This document shows positions 1-14,600 of a DNA stretch of 64,000 nt, one piece after another; position 1 is the stretch's first letter, and the number at the start of each line of letters is the position of its first letter. This DNA comes from Gossypium raimondii (taxonomy: Eukaryota > Streptophyta > Magnoliopsida > Malvales > Malvaceae), in contig NC_068576.1 of the NCBI RefSeq assembly GCF_025698545.1, positions 53,416,390-53,480,389 on the forward strand, read 5' to 3'. A model generated the notes under the pieces. That model did not search any database, was not told the origin of the DNA, and saw only the letters and a program-made list of their open reading frames with translations. Both the position numbers and the translations under genes were made by a program.

Positions 1-175
1 CTCCTGTCAATCTGCAATGGAATAAACCTTGTCAATAAGAAGTGGTTAGGAAATTTTAATCTAGATATCTCATTTGAAGTTCTCCTATAAGTCCTTGGAA
101 TATGTTCATTGTGGTGCTTCTCAAGACTAGAGTTACAAATTCTAGCTGGTTTAATGTCTGCTCTATGCATTGCAG

Positions 176-1063
176 GTATGCAACCTTGTGTGGTCTAAGA
201 ATGTTAATGAACTCGTCAGCACTCATGGATACTCCCAAAACCAGATAATTGTTTGGAGATACCCTACGATGTCAAAGGTAAAAGAAGTTTAAAAACAGGG
301 TATATATGATAATAATATATCATCTACTTTTTCTCCTCTAAAATTTTATTCTACTAATGCAGTTGGCTACTCTTACGGGACACACATACAGAGTTCTTTA
401 TCTTGCAATCTCACCTGATGGACAGGTAGGTCACCTCCCACGCTTTATACTTTTTACCCTTGGCTTCTACTTTTGTATTACAATAAAAATATTAATAAAA
501 TATATGACAAGTGCTGCAATTTTACTTTCTGTTTTAACATCAATGCTCTTCTTCTGTTTGAAATAACCATTTTCTACCCCTTTTTCTTTGTTACAGACCA
601 TAGTTACTGGAGCTGGAGATGAGACGCTAAGGTTTTGGAACGTGTTCCCATCCCCTAAATCTCAGGTAAATGACACTTGTGGAGTCCAGGCTATCTGAAT
701 ATTTTTATATTCTCACAAAATTGTTTAGTCTTCTTTTCTCTATATCACTCTCATAAACATAACTTTATTTTATTGGGATTATAAATTACTTCATGGGGAG
801 CAAAGGGAATTTGATATTTTATAGTAGTACATTTTGGGATCAAAAAGCTAGTTTTGACCATGTACTGTTGAGGGCCTGCTTTTAATTGAAAAAGTAAATG
901 CTGCATTATTATTCTTGTGGGTTGCCTTGCCTCTAACAACAAGAAATTGTTTCAAGATTTTCTTATTTCTGGTATTGATACATATTTGTGGACATGATGT
1001 CTAATGCAGAACACTGATAGTGAAATAGGAGCATCATCTTTGGGAAGAACCACAATTCGGTGA
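176..1063 (+). CDS. FZR: FIZZY-RELATED / CCS52A (Cdh1-type APC/C activator), 3' end
   Basis: Partial gene: the last four coding exons, entering from the left edge. Exons 176-277, 363-425, 597-665 and 1010-1063 join in phase with GT-AG borders and stop at TGA 1061. They encode the last WD40 blades of a Cdc20/Cdh1 protein: the segment around QIIVWRYPTM, then LTGHTYRVLYLAISPDGQ, then TGAGDETLRFWNVF. The protein ends in the conserved Ile-Arg tail (TTIR) that Cdh1 proteins use to dock on the anaphase-promoting complex. In plants FZR/CCS52A recruits mitotic cyclins for ubiquitination and promotes endoreduplication in the nucleus. The wording VFPSPKSQ before the last exon and the IR end fit the FZR branch rather than CDC20. 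Which paralogue (CCS52A1 or A2) cannot be told from this part. Sure of the family. Confidence 0.95.
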
Positions 1064-1370
1064 GTCCAAGAAAAAGATGCTGGAAGCTTTGGGAGCATTT
1101 CTCATGCTCCGAAGAATCAAATTCGAAGAATTTGCAGCAGGTGCAAGAACTAAGTTATTGCCGGTTTTTTGCAGATCATTGATTTTAGATCCCAATTTAT
1201 ATCTTTTTTGATTAATGTATAGCGGGGAGTTGTTATATCAATTACTTGTAGCTGCTCCCTCCCTCCCTTTGTAAATTAAAGAAGTTGGAGAGTTTGTTGA
1301 TGAACACGCAAGTTATTGTATCACGTTCTTTGTGTCTGTAAATAAAATAAATGAATCTATATCAGTGTGT
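1064..1370 (+). other. 3' UTR of the FZR gene
   Basis: AT-rich trailer after the FZR stop. An AATAAAATAAATG cluster near 1340-1352 is a likely polyadenylation signal. The end point is estimated. Confidence 0.5.
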
Positions 1371-2364
1371 GTTTGAGTAAATTCGAATTATTATTCATTT
1401 AATATATTTTTAATTTTGTTCAGCTTTATTTTTTGAATTATTTATGGTTGCATTTGTATCTTTTGAACAATGTTTTTAATTTAATTTATAAAAATTTTAC
1501 ATTTTAAAATAATAAAACAAGGTAAAATATTCAGAATTAGCTACCAACACCTTTATTTTTGACCTTCTGACTTCTAAGCTCTAAGTAATATAAATACCAT
1601 AATTTGAAACGATACTTTCTACATATGTCGCACATCACATTAATTTTTTTAAAATACAAAATATCGTATCTCCACAAAAATCGAACATTTTAATACGTTG
1701 TGGAAAGAGTGAGGCCAAGGCCCAAATATTTTCTCTAGGCTCCAAGGTAGGCAGCCTTGAAATTGGATTTAGATTGGGGAATTTTGTTGTTGACAAGGGT
1801 ATTAAATTATAATTAAAAATACAAATACATGGTTCAATCAATTACAATGGCACGTAGAATCAATTCAGTACAAAGCATAACACATGACAATGTATAGTGA
1901 AACTCAAACATGAGTTTTTAAGACTTAAGGTTTCATACCATGATCAACAAGTTAAGACTTCGTTGACAAGAGAATTCTTTAAAAAAAATAATATGTTGAA
2001 AAAAAAGTATAAGTTTAAATGAATAATCTAATGATATAAAATTGAAGTAGATTTTCGGAAAAATAAATTCTCATGATATCATTTTTAGAAAAAAGAGAGT
2101 AAAAGTTGACACTTAACTCTTAATAAATACAATCTTTTCTAAAATATTTAGAAAACTCAATATTTTTATTCAAAAGAAATATTTAATCCAATTCATTGGT
2201 ACATCAGTTTTTTTATCATACAATAAATTTGATATATGCAACCTATTTGTTTTCAAATACGATGTCTTTAATAACAATGAATATATGAAATATAAATAAA
2301 AAAAACCTTAAGAAAGCTTCGAAGCTTCATTTGAGATTTATTAAATACACAATAATAAGAAAAA
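1371..2364. other. Intergenic, between FZR and the MADS-box gene
   Basis: AT-rich spacer between two genes that converge on it. The right end (about 2290-2364) should be the 3' UTR of the MADS gene on the minus strand. I see no gene or recognisable repeat in the rest. Confidence 0.6.
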
Positions 2365-2657
2365 CTAGGGTTTTAGTTTACATCTTCTCTCCGGTGGGCC
2401 AATACACAATTCCGTCTCCACCTCCATGTTCCGCTCATCATCCGATTGCCTTGTTGACGTCGATTCTCGTGGTCGCATCCCACACTAATAATTTTAATTT
2501 AATCAAATGTTACAAAATGTTGACTATATATAGGAAAAGTAGAGACCAAATAAATACCTCTTCACGCAGATTTGCATTTTCTTCCCCAAGGCGTCTCTCC
2601 TGATTATTTAAGGTAATCAATTTTTCATCCAAAATAACATCCATGTTGTTATATTAA

Positions 2658-2694
<37 letters not shown>

Positions 2695-5600
2695 CAAAAT
2701 GATTCACCTCTTCTTTTAGCTTCTTGATTTGCTCCGTGAATACCTGATTCTGTCACATTTTAAATAAAATTATTTGATACATTATCCGTAAAAAAAATTA
2801 GATTCGAAGCTTATGAAATGGGATGTACCTTTCTTGCCCTAATTCGGCTTAAGCTTCGTTCCAACTGTTTTTCTAACAGTAGCAGATCGTCAATAGAACA
2901 TGGTTCTAATCCACGTCCCAGGAGTTTTCTGTTATAACATTATAAACATACAGAGGTTTACACGTGAAGTGGAACTGAGTGATATATCTGTATATATATA
3001 TATTAGTAAAAGCATGGAGCTCAGGTTTTTAACCTTTTAGAATCTTCGAGAGATTCGATCTTCTTCGCCAGGCTGTGAGCGTCTTCCTTTACATCATCCT
3101 TCCATGCCCATACCAAATTTCAATTATTAGAGATTACACAGTTTCTAAGTTGCAAACATCTATATTTAATGCATTGAGATGGATATATGAAGAGAGCATT
3201 ACCTGCATATCTTCCCCTTTGCTGCTGATTCCATGAATATCCTTCTGTCTCTTCTGATACCGTTCTATTGTTTTGTTCGTACTGAAACACACAAATATCA
3301 ACAATAATGAGTGCATTTGGATCATTTTTATCAGTAATCAAGTAGGATCAAATCCAAATAATAATGTATAATAAAAGATGATACATTTGAATAGTGTGTA
3401 ACTTTTTTTATATGAAAATCCCAAGGCAGATTCCACCATACACTTATGTCGAAAGAAAACCCACATTTCTTCCTACAATTATCTCAATCACAGTTTTCAA
3501 CACAAAGATGTTTTCAAACCGACCAGATTTTCTGTTTCCAACATCCTTGACAAACACACACTAGATTGCCTGATGCACGACTAAAATAAACTATATTAAA
3601 AACATACGGATTATGACCCCAACGATTAATCAACTTGTGTAAAAAGAATATATGAAATTTCAGATGTAACAACTACCATATCCAAGCATACCAGGAATAT
3701 GGATCACTGCGAAATTAAGAAAGAATATGAAATTCAACAGCATAGTTTGGGGTTTAGACCAGATGATAGGTTTTATTGAAGTAAAGGAACCTTATGAGTT
3801 ATGGCAACGAGGAGTGTTACATTTAAAAATAGAAATAAGATAAAATAATCATGCAAAACAACTCAAAAACTAAGGCAAAAAGATAATAACAAATTTATTT
3901 CAATCTTAGATTATGCTATTATGTTCTTGCAAGATTGATCGTCAGCTAAATTGATGATGACAAAAGAAATTGCAAAGAGTTGATGAGGGAAAAGTTGGAG
4001 TTTTCCATTGAGAAAGTTTTGAATGCAAGCTCTTATGAATTATGTCAACGAAGAGCTGAATCGGGAATATTGTAATTTTGGAGACTATATGAATGGTGAT
4101 CTAGTATTGCGAGTACAAACCTCACCACTTTCAACATGTAATTATGAGCGGATGATTATCTGGTAATAAAGAAAGAGATTAGTTGCTTTGGTGGGTGAGT
4201 AAGAGTTGACATTATTTCAGTAGGAAATAAATAAATTTTGGAACTATACGAAAAAGAGTAAAAAAGAAACATATAGGCCAAGATCGAAAATCAGGTCGTT
4301 AAACAAACGTTCACAAAGTGATTGCTTTGTTTTTTTCCTAAACTAATGGCGATCTCTCGAAACTAATGGTGATCAGCAATTGGGAGAGAGTAATAGTCAC
4401 AATTTTATATAAGTGTTAACGACCAAGAATTTAGGCTTGCCTTCCAGGTATGAAAGAAATCTAGTCATTCAAAGGGGGTAGGCTGACCCTAATAAAACCA
4501 GTCCTATCCAACTTGCCAACTAAGTTTATGTCTTTGTTTGGACGGTCAAATTTAGTGGCTACAAGACTGGAAAGATTGCAGAGGGAATTGTTGTAGGAGG
4601 TTCCACGGATGGTAGGAAACTTAATCTGGTGTGATGTTTGTAATCCTAAGGACAGGGGTGGTGTTGGCATCTCTAGCTCTCTCATGAAAAACAAAGCTCT
4701 TATAAATAAGTGGTTTTGGAGGTGTGTTATTGATGCTAAAGACGTAAATCATGCGGCAAACACCTCTCGACTCAACACACTGTTTTCTAGAATCCAGAGT
4801 TGTGGAGCTCCCTTTCGACTTGGAGAAGAGACATGTCATGGCTCTAAAGATCGTATTATATGGAAAGGGACAACCACCGATGAATATACAACAAGGTATT
4901 CCCTAACAACGATTGCTAACTCACTTGCTCTCAAAGCTGTCATGCCCGAATTTTGTCTCATTTTTTTCTACTTCTTTCCTAACAACTATTTGCTTTTAAG
5001 CTCAATTTTGGAGTGATTAATATTATTTTTTTAAATTTAAAATAAGGCACATAAATTTTGGAGTGACTTATTGAATTTTTTTTATTTTAAATATGATGCT
5101 AATGCTAAAAGTCATCAAATTCAAAGTTTTTTTACCATCCTTAGAATGATGTGCAATAAAACCTCTTTGTATCGGTAATTATCACAAAGAGAACGCGTAT
5201 CATCTCATGCCTTGGATAAATAACAATTATCCATTCTTACTTTGTTAAAAGCATCCAGCATGCCATTCGTTTTCTTGCAAACCTAAATAACACAAACCAC
5301 ACCAATGTCATGAATTCTCCTATCCCAATGTTCCACATGGTCCACGTTGTATACCACAATCAACAGCTCAAAAAATTGGTAATATCAAGTTAGATACAAT
5401 CACCAAACACCCCTTGTCATTTACCTGCATTAGACTTGTCATTTCTCAAAACCCCCAACGCAATCCCCTTGATACATAGTTCCCTTGATTTCTGATCATA
5501 CTTTAATAAGAAGTTAAGCGCAAACTTGCTGCAAAATAACCTCAGAAAGGATACAAACACCACCCGCAAATCACAATAGAAAAGCCATAAAGCAACTACA

Positions 5601-8600
5601 AACAACCGTTCTTGTTATCTAGCAATCTGAATGAAAACCAAAAGAAAATAAATGTATCCTTAATTAAAACTCAGTCTCTACCTTGTGTCCAAAAACCAGT
5701 CTCTCGGTCCTCAATTATTTTGGTCAAGTCTTTTATAATTAAACCCTCATTGTCACCAGCATTCCTTCAAAATTAGTAAGGGAACCATTGATAATACGAT
5801 CATTAGGCGACTTCTTCTTCACCGAGATTTTGTTTTTTTTTTCAACCGATAACTTCAATTTTTCTTCAATCTCTAATATTGATCTCACTTTCTTCTTTAC
5901 ACAATCAACATTAACAATCGACATACTAAGATTTTGCATTGTCTCTCCTTATGTTTCCTTAGACTCGTGTATCCTATCACTACTCCAAGGATTCCCAACA
6001 ATCGATTAATCTGGACCTATGTTATGGATATAGCCTTATTCTCTAGGAATTACAAATATTTCGATGCTCCTCCAACCTTCAACTTTCAGACTCATAATTC
6101 AACTTAACCTCCTTATCTTTCGCATAAATCTTCTACAATTGCCGCCTTATCTTTCTTAAGGGTTCTTGTGAATGCAATATTCCTCAAACTCCTCTGCAAT
6201 TGGCCATTCTGAGTCCGACGGCCCACATCACCACGACCCAAATCCTCCAAGTCTCTGTATGAGCCTATAACCTCTCCCAAATCGGTCCCATATAAAATAC
6301 AGAACTCAAACCATTCAACACATTTAACTTGTCCAAAATCAAATCTCTTTTGAAGCCGACAAACCACCCAACAGCTCCTTCAAGCTTAAACTTGAGCCAT
6401 CAACCAACCTATTTTCCTTAACATTTTCAACTTTGCCACCTTCCCATAGTAATTCATTAAGTTCGTTTTTATGAAAACGCCCACTCAGTCGTCCCTATGC
6501 TCAAGCGGCTATTCATCATCTGACTCCATGGATGAGTCTTTGTTAGGTACACACTTTCATTTCCAGAGCAATGGTTATTTTGAATAGTCACATTTTGTTG
6601 CCTTACATCACTTGATAATGCCAAACCCACTTAGAGACCCTGAATAGGAAGCAGTCCTCACCAAAATGCATGATGATCGTCTCCTCTTATCTCTTCAATT
6701 GGGTAGAGCTTATCAATAATCTTGCTTCACTATAATCACTGACGTTTATCGAGTTGACGCCTAAAGCAACCAACTCACCCCACAGCTCCGCAATACGTTT
6801 GAAAGAACTGGAATTCCACATACGAATTGGAACCCCAAACACATTAATCCATTTTAATCTACATTTTGCATAACAACATTTTGACCATGGCTGGATTTCA
6901 ATAAATCTTTCATTTAACCAAGGCCATCCTTGTTGCTTTATCTCCTCCTTCATGTTGTTCTCCAAGAATTCAATCAAAAAATGATTCCCTGCAAATTTTT
7001 TAACTTCAATGTCCAAAAGAACATTCATATAAAGATGTCCTTAAGTCAAGAGATTTCAATGTAACTTTCGACTCTACCAACCACACATTTTCAAGCTTCT
7101 TCAATTGATCTACCTCAACAAACCTTCTACCTTTCTCGACTCCGAAAACTCAGAATTTGAATCTTCTTCTTCTTCTTTTTTTTTTTTGGGGGGTACAATC
7201 TGAGTTAACTCCATTTCCCTTGATCACCTCAGTTTTATTTGTACTAAACACCTTCTTAGCGTCCAACACTTATTTTCCTTCTCTCTTAGTTCTTTTTTTT
7301 TCCTCCAAAAATTCCTTCTACTGTTGAACTTTGTCAAAAACACACTAATGTAACTACCAAACAACCTATAACCATTCAGTCTCATCGCAGCGCTATGAGC
7401 ATCAACCATTGTCATAAGTCTGACAAATCCAAATCTCTTTCCTTCACTGCTTGAAGGCCCTTCCAATACATCTTTTTAGGAAGATTGAGGGAAAAAGAAG
7501 AGTAACATGGCCACTCATGGTTAGGGTTTTAAATCTTAGACTAAATAGGTCAATATTAATTTTAGTAGTGCCAACCAAGTTAATTTGCAACATGCATTAA
7601 GCAGCACAATAAATTTATTCTTAATGACTAAATCCAACTTATTAGCATAATAATATAGATAGGTGGGGCTTATTAGCATAGTAATATAGATAGGTGGGAA
7701 GGCAGATTAACTTAGATATTATAAGGTTCTAATTAATTCCATCAAATCTTAGATTAATAATTACATAGACTAAATAAATGAATAAAAGATAATTAATTAA
7801 TTAATTAGATAAAGTGATAGAGTTTCAAGTTCATAATTTGATTGAGAAACTTAAAGTTTTCATTGCCTTAGTTTAGTAAAATCATTATAATTTGTATAAT
7901 TTAATTTTAATTGTAATTAGAATTTTATTTATTGATATGCATCATATAAAAGTGAATTATTGGTATTTAGCATCTTAAAATTTGATCTACATAGGAATGA
8001 TATCATCTTATCACTTTATTACTTGATCGATGCGTGCACTCGTGTTACAAGTTTCAATCATCAAGTTTTGTCCTTTTTATGGTGTGGTGTTAATTTATTT
8101 TGCTTGCAGTTTTTTCTCTTCTCCGATTGACAGTGAATTCCTTGATTGCGTTTATTGTGTATTGGTTTGTACGTTGGTGTTTGTTGATAGCGAAGGTTGC
8201 AAGTTTGATATATACCGTCTATATAGGGTGTAAGTTTCTCCGTAAGTCATATTCTCTGTGAGTTTTTTTTTTTTTTTGGCCACTTTAGTTTGGGCTTTTC
8301 TTGTTAGATAAAAATGTTACTAGAATTCATGAATATTTTGATGGATGAGTGGATATTTGTTAACATGTCTGGATTCTCGATGTTTGCATGTGATAACGTT
8401 AATTGGAGTAACACTTTCGGCGCTATCTATTGGTGTCTGTGGAAGAATCGAAATTACTCTCTATTTAATAACTCCAACATGAATGTTGAAGGCATCTTAG
8501 AACAAGCTTGACGGTTTTCTGGGAGGGAGTTACAGGTACATCAACATACGAGAGGTATTGACAAAGGTTTCGTCCAACATGGCAAGGAAATATGTTGGCG

Positions 8601-11600
8601 GTTACCAGAGATTGGCTAATGTAAGATTAACACAGATGGCGCAAGGATGCTGGAGCTTGGACATGCATCATCTGGTGGTGATGGAACAATGGTTTCGAGA
8701 CCATAAATTTCTGTTGCGTTGAATCGTAATTATTATTTTTAGAATATTTATAGATTCATTATAGTCGTATTAAAATTTTGTTAAGAAATATTAATGTTTA
8801 GTTAGTTAATTAAAGAAAAATGACTAAATTGAAAAACTTGTTAATTATAGCAATTAGGTGATGAAATGGTGTAATTATTAATTGAGGAAGGACTTAAGTG
8901 ATAATTAAGCCTTAAATAATATAGTGGGATGACAATTTGATGGATAAGGACAAAATAATGAAATTATAATGGCAAACTTGAAATTTAGTTGGAATTAAAA
9001 CAAAATTAAGTAAGAAGAAATAGGTTTTCTTCTTCATTTTCTTCTTTTGTCATTTCCGAAACACCATAGAAATAGCTTGGAGAATAGGTTGAGCATAGGA
9101 GCTTCCATGTGAGTTCAATTCTTACCCGCTTCTTGTAATTTTTATGTTTTTGAAATCATTGCAACTAGGTCCAGCTAGCCCGTACCTTCGTTTTCGATTC
9201 TGTTAAAAATTTTAGAAGTTTCCATTGATAAATATTAGATGTTTTTGATGAATAACATGGATTTGGAGATCTAATTGTGTTGTGTGATGATTTTGTAAAG
9301 CGATTTTTGTTAAATATTAATTTTAGGATTAAATTGTGAAAATGTCAAAATATTAGGGTTTGATAGTGAATTTAAGGTTTAGTAGGGGCTGTATGAGGGC
9401 CTATAATATTTGGATAGATTATTGATTTGATAAAATTAGTTAATTTGATAGATTAATTAATTATGGGATTAAATTGTAAAAATTGTAAAAGTTTAGGGTA
9501 ATTGCATAGATTTGAAAAATAAAAAGGTATTAATTGTAAAATGAATTGGAAATGAAATATATGCTAATGAATGAATAATTTTATATTTTAGATCAAGATC
9601 CCGGAAATACTCGTGGAAAACGAAAAATAGCGGAATAGTCCCTAAACTTTTGCAATCACTACAATTCAGTCTAGGTAAGTTCGTACGGTTAAAATTTAAC
9701 GTTTTTATTAATTGATGATTGGTATTATGCATATATTCTATTGTTGGAAATGAATTATTGTTTGAATTATAATATCGAATTGGATATTCAGTTTGAATTG
9801 AACGTGAGATTTGAGTACATTCGTGATTTGGTATATGATGGGGGTTTGGAGTGGAGATGGTATTGGAGGGAGATATCGGCATTTTACCCAAGTAAATCGA
9901 GGTTCAGCATTTGTTGCAAACTCTCATGTTATACTTTCTGTTTGGCGTGATTCGGGTGGATCAGCTCTTACGAGCTTCAGTTCAGCTTTTTATGAGCTTC
10001 TATTCAGCTCTCACGAGCTTCTGTTCTTCTCTTATGAGCTTCTATTCAACTTTCGAGCTTCTGTTAGCGTATTCGAGAGGATCAACTCTTATGAACTTCT
10101 GTTGATGATGTGTTCTTACTCGTAAGTCGTTCTTCGAATGGAAAAATCTTGGGAAAGTGATTTATTTAACAAAATTGAAAGATATGTGATGAGCTATAAA
10201 AGTAACATATTTTTAATCCCATTCTTGATGTGTTTTTGAATGATTTATGATGTAAATTAGTGAATTTGATACTCCTAATCCTCTAAATTCATGTTTCTAT
10301 ATTTAGGTGAGTATAGGGAGCAAAATGAGCGAAAAACGAGCCAAAATCGGACAAATAGAGTTGTTTCAAGGATCCACGTGGCCTAGACATTTCCACACAG
10401 GCTGGCCACATGCCCATGTGCCAGCCCATGTCGATATTGCACCCTGCTTCCCAAATACGTAGAAAAAATCAATTTTTAGGCTTTCTGAGCATTCTAAAGT
10501 CTATAAATACCAATTAGAAGAAGACCTAATGGGGCACTCAGAGAAGATTGAAGAAAGCACTCGAAGAACGCCATCAGAATCAACTCAGAGGCGAATTTCC
10601 CTCAAGATCGAAGATCTCCATTTAATTTCTTTCGAAGTTTTATTGAGTTTCTTTATATATTGTGGTTATTCTGACTTTGAGATGTTTTCATTCAGGATTA
10701 TAAACTAAATTCCCTAGATACCTAGTGAAGATGAAATCTATGATGAATTTTATTATTTGATTTCTAATTTACGTGATAAATACTTGATTCTTGTTTTCAA
10801 TTATGTATGCTTATTTCTTGTTTTAATATTTCTGATATATTAATTCAAGTTTAATGTGTTTATTTCAGTGGAGCAAAAGTCCATGTTTAAGAGTAGATCT
10901 AGCATAATAGAGTGAAGTTACATGCAACCCAGAAATAAGATGACATAAATCTACTGGATTAGAGTCAAATCTAATAGGGGAATTCATAGATCGAGTTAAT
11001 GCGATAATAGGGGTTTTAATTAGAAAGAGATTTTAATTAATCAACCTAGAGTCAATTGTCCTTACTCTCGAAAGAGATATTAACATAATTTAGGGATTTT
11101 TATAGATCAAGACACAAGTGAATAAATCTTTTAATTCAAATTCATAATAATAGGTAAAGTCTAGGTGGATTCTTTCCTGGGTATTGTCTATCTCATTGGT
11201 TATCTTCGATTATTTTCCTATTTCATTCTCTGTTGCGTTCTTAGTTAGATTATTTAGTAATTTTAAATTAAAAACAATTACTCCAATTTGTCGGCTAAAT
11301 AATAGAAAAACGGTAATTACTAGTACTTTTAGTCCTCGTGGATACGATATTCCCTACTCACCATAACTATACTATTGTTCGATAGGTGCACTTACCTTAG
11401 TCGTATTTATAGTTAGTTTGGTGACCATCAAGTTTTTGGCATCGTTGCTGGGGACTAAAATATTAGGAACACTTGAATTTTATTAATTTAGTCATTTTTA
11501 TTGTTGTTTTTAGTTTAATTTTTGTTTTCTAATTTTTTTTTTATTTGCTTCTGGCAGGTTCCTCTAGTTTATGACTAGAAGAAACCCGTCGGGACCATTA

Positions 11601-14600
11601 TTATTTGACAGTGAGATTGAAAACACAGCTCGTAGAAATTGTAGAGAAGCAAGACAGAATCGACAGAGTATAGTAGATGAGCAAGAGGACATTATTGTGA
11701 GATTGGGTGATAATCAGAATAATCAACTACCTCCTACAGTTGCTGCAAATCCAGATCATGTTCATATGTACGATTATGCCAAGCCTACTCTAACTGGGGC
11801 TGAATCGAGTATTGTGAGACCCATCATTGTTGCGAATAATTTCGAACTGAAGCCGAACACTGTTTAGATGGTACAACAATTTGTTCAGTTCGATGGTTTG
11901 TAAGACGAAGATCCAAAAACTCATTTGGCTAATTTTCTGAAAGTCTGTGATACTTTCAAGATAAATGGCATTTTTTTACGACGCCATTCACCTACGGTTG
12001 TTCCTTTTCTCGTTGAGGAACAAAGCTAAATAGTGGTTGAATTCTTTACCACGAGGTTCTATCACTACATGGGATCAAATGACCGAGAAATTCCTATTGA
12101 AGTACTTCCCACCGGATAAGATAGCCAAGTTGAGGAATGGCATCTCTTCTTTCATTCAAATCGACTTAGAAACCTTATATGATGCATGGGAAAGGTATAG
12201 GGATTTATTGAGAAGGTGCCCTCACCATGGGTTACCTTTATGGCTACAGTTTCAAACCTTCTACAACGGTTTGAATCCCTCAACTAGATAGTTGATCAAC
12301 GCAGCAGCCAGTGGTACATTGAATATAAAACACCCGAAGCAGCTTATGAGTTTATAGAAGAGATGTCACTGAATAATTATCAGTGGCAAGTCATGAGGAC
12401 GAAGCCGAATAGAGCAGCCGGTGTTTTCAATCTAGATGCGGTCACCATGTTATCGAATCAGGTAGAACAATTAAATAAGAAAATTGATCATTTTTATGTT
12501 TCTACGCAGGTACATCCGGTGATGCAATGCGATACAAATAGAGGTAGAATGAACAATCCAGAATGTTTACCCTTCACTCCTAGCATAGAGAACGAACAAA
12601 TCAATCATATGGGTAATAATTCTAGGCCTCAAAATAACCCTTTTAGTAATAATTACTATAATGCAGGTTGGAAGAACCATCCCAATTTCTCTTGGGGTGG
12701 TCAAGGAAATTAAATAGCACAACCCCCTCCAGGCTTTCAAAAATAAGGTTACCAACAAAAGACGAAGCTGAACCTTGAGGAGATGTTGACGAAGTTTATT
12801 TCAGTGTCAAAAACCCGCTTTCAAAATATTAAAGCAGCACTTAAAAATTAGCAAGCATCAATTCAAGGGCTCGAGAACCAAATAGGTCAGCTTGCTAAAC
12901 TAATATCAGAAAGACCAAAAGGTAGCTTGCCTAGCAATATCGAAACTAACCCAAGAGAGCAGCTTCATGCAATTACTATTCGAGATGAAGAAGGATTAGT
13001 TGAATCTGAATCAGAACCGAGGCAAAAAAGTGTGGAAGGTAACGGTAAGGTTGAGGTAAGCCAAAATTAGCAAAAACCGGTTGGTAAAGAATATAAACCT
13101 CGAGTGTCATATCCTAATGAGATGAAGAAAGACCACACGAATGAATAATTTGGTAAATTTCTTAAACTTCTGAAAAAATTACATATTAACTTGCCGTTTA
13201 TTGAAGCTCTTTCGCAAATGCCCAATTTCGTTAAATTTTTAAAGGAGCTTTTGGGAAACAAATGGAAGTTAGATGATTCGTCGCATGTGGAGTTAAATGC
13301 AGTTTGCTTACCCATATTGCAAAATAAACTACCCAACAAATTGAAAGATCCAAAGAGTTTTACTATTCCTTGTTTAATTGGTAGTTTGAATATTAATAAT
13401 GCTTTGGCTGATTTGGGGTCGAGTATTAATGTCATGCCCTATAAAATGTTTAAACCATTAGGTCTTTTAAAACCCAAACAAACTAGGATGAGTATTCAAT
13501 TAGCATATAGATCAATTAGATTTCTTAGGGGTATTATTGAAAATGTTCTTGTAAAAATTGATAAACTCATATTCCCAGTTGATTTTGTTATTCCCAAACA
13601 AACTAGGATGAGTATTCAACTGCTAGAACCATTATTAATGTCGGCAGGGGTGAATTAGTACTTCATGTAGGTGACGAAGCGATTACTCTCCAAGCTCGTA
13701 ATTCTGTTAATATATCTAATGATTGAGATGATTTTACAAGTTCTGTTAATATGAGTAACCATATGGCTCAACCTTCTTTGTAGGAAACCCCTCGAAAAAA
13801 TGCAATAAAGCAATGTTCTAGTCAATACGACAGAACGACTCATAAAGAACGAATGTTATGAATAGATGAACTAGATGAATGGCGAACACATGTCAAGGAG
13901 AAACCGAAAAAGCACAATGAAGAGCCAAAGTGATGCCATGATGAGCATGTGGATAGAACAAGTCAATTTAATGTTGGTGACAAGGTACTACTAGATAAAA
14001 CAGATCCACGGATTACCACTTCAGAGTTTGATGCAAACGGATCAAACCCCTTTACGATACTGCATGCCTTCCCATACGGTACAGTCAAGGTAACTTGTTC
14101 TGAATTTGGCACATTTAAGGTGAATAGTACTCGACTTAAACCTTATTTTGATCATAGAATTGATAACGAGAAAGAGGAGCTTCGGCTCTGCGAACCACCG
14201 TGACCGCATGTACATAAGGTAAGTCGAGCTTAGACTTTAAATGAGCGCTTCTCGAGAGGCAACCCAAATGTTTAACTTTTCCTAATGCTTTTAATTTCAT
14301 TGCTTGCTAATTTAAAATATTAAAAAAAGTGTGTTTTTGACCCACACAGCCTGGACACACGGGCGTGTGGAACACACGGCCTAGACACATGGGCGTTTCG
14401 TAGGCTGTGTGTGAAATGGGATAATCGACAGTGAGTTACACGGCTTGGCGACACTACCGTGTGAGACACGACTAAGCCACACGGATGTGTGAAATTCCAC
14501 ATGAGCGTGGGAGAAGCAAAGGAAATCACACACGGCCTGGACACACTAACGTGTCTATGGCCGTGTGAAAACTAGGTTAATTTTTAATTGCACACGGGTT

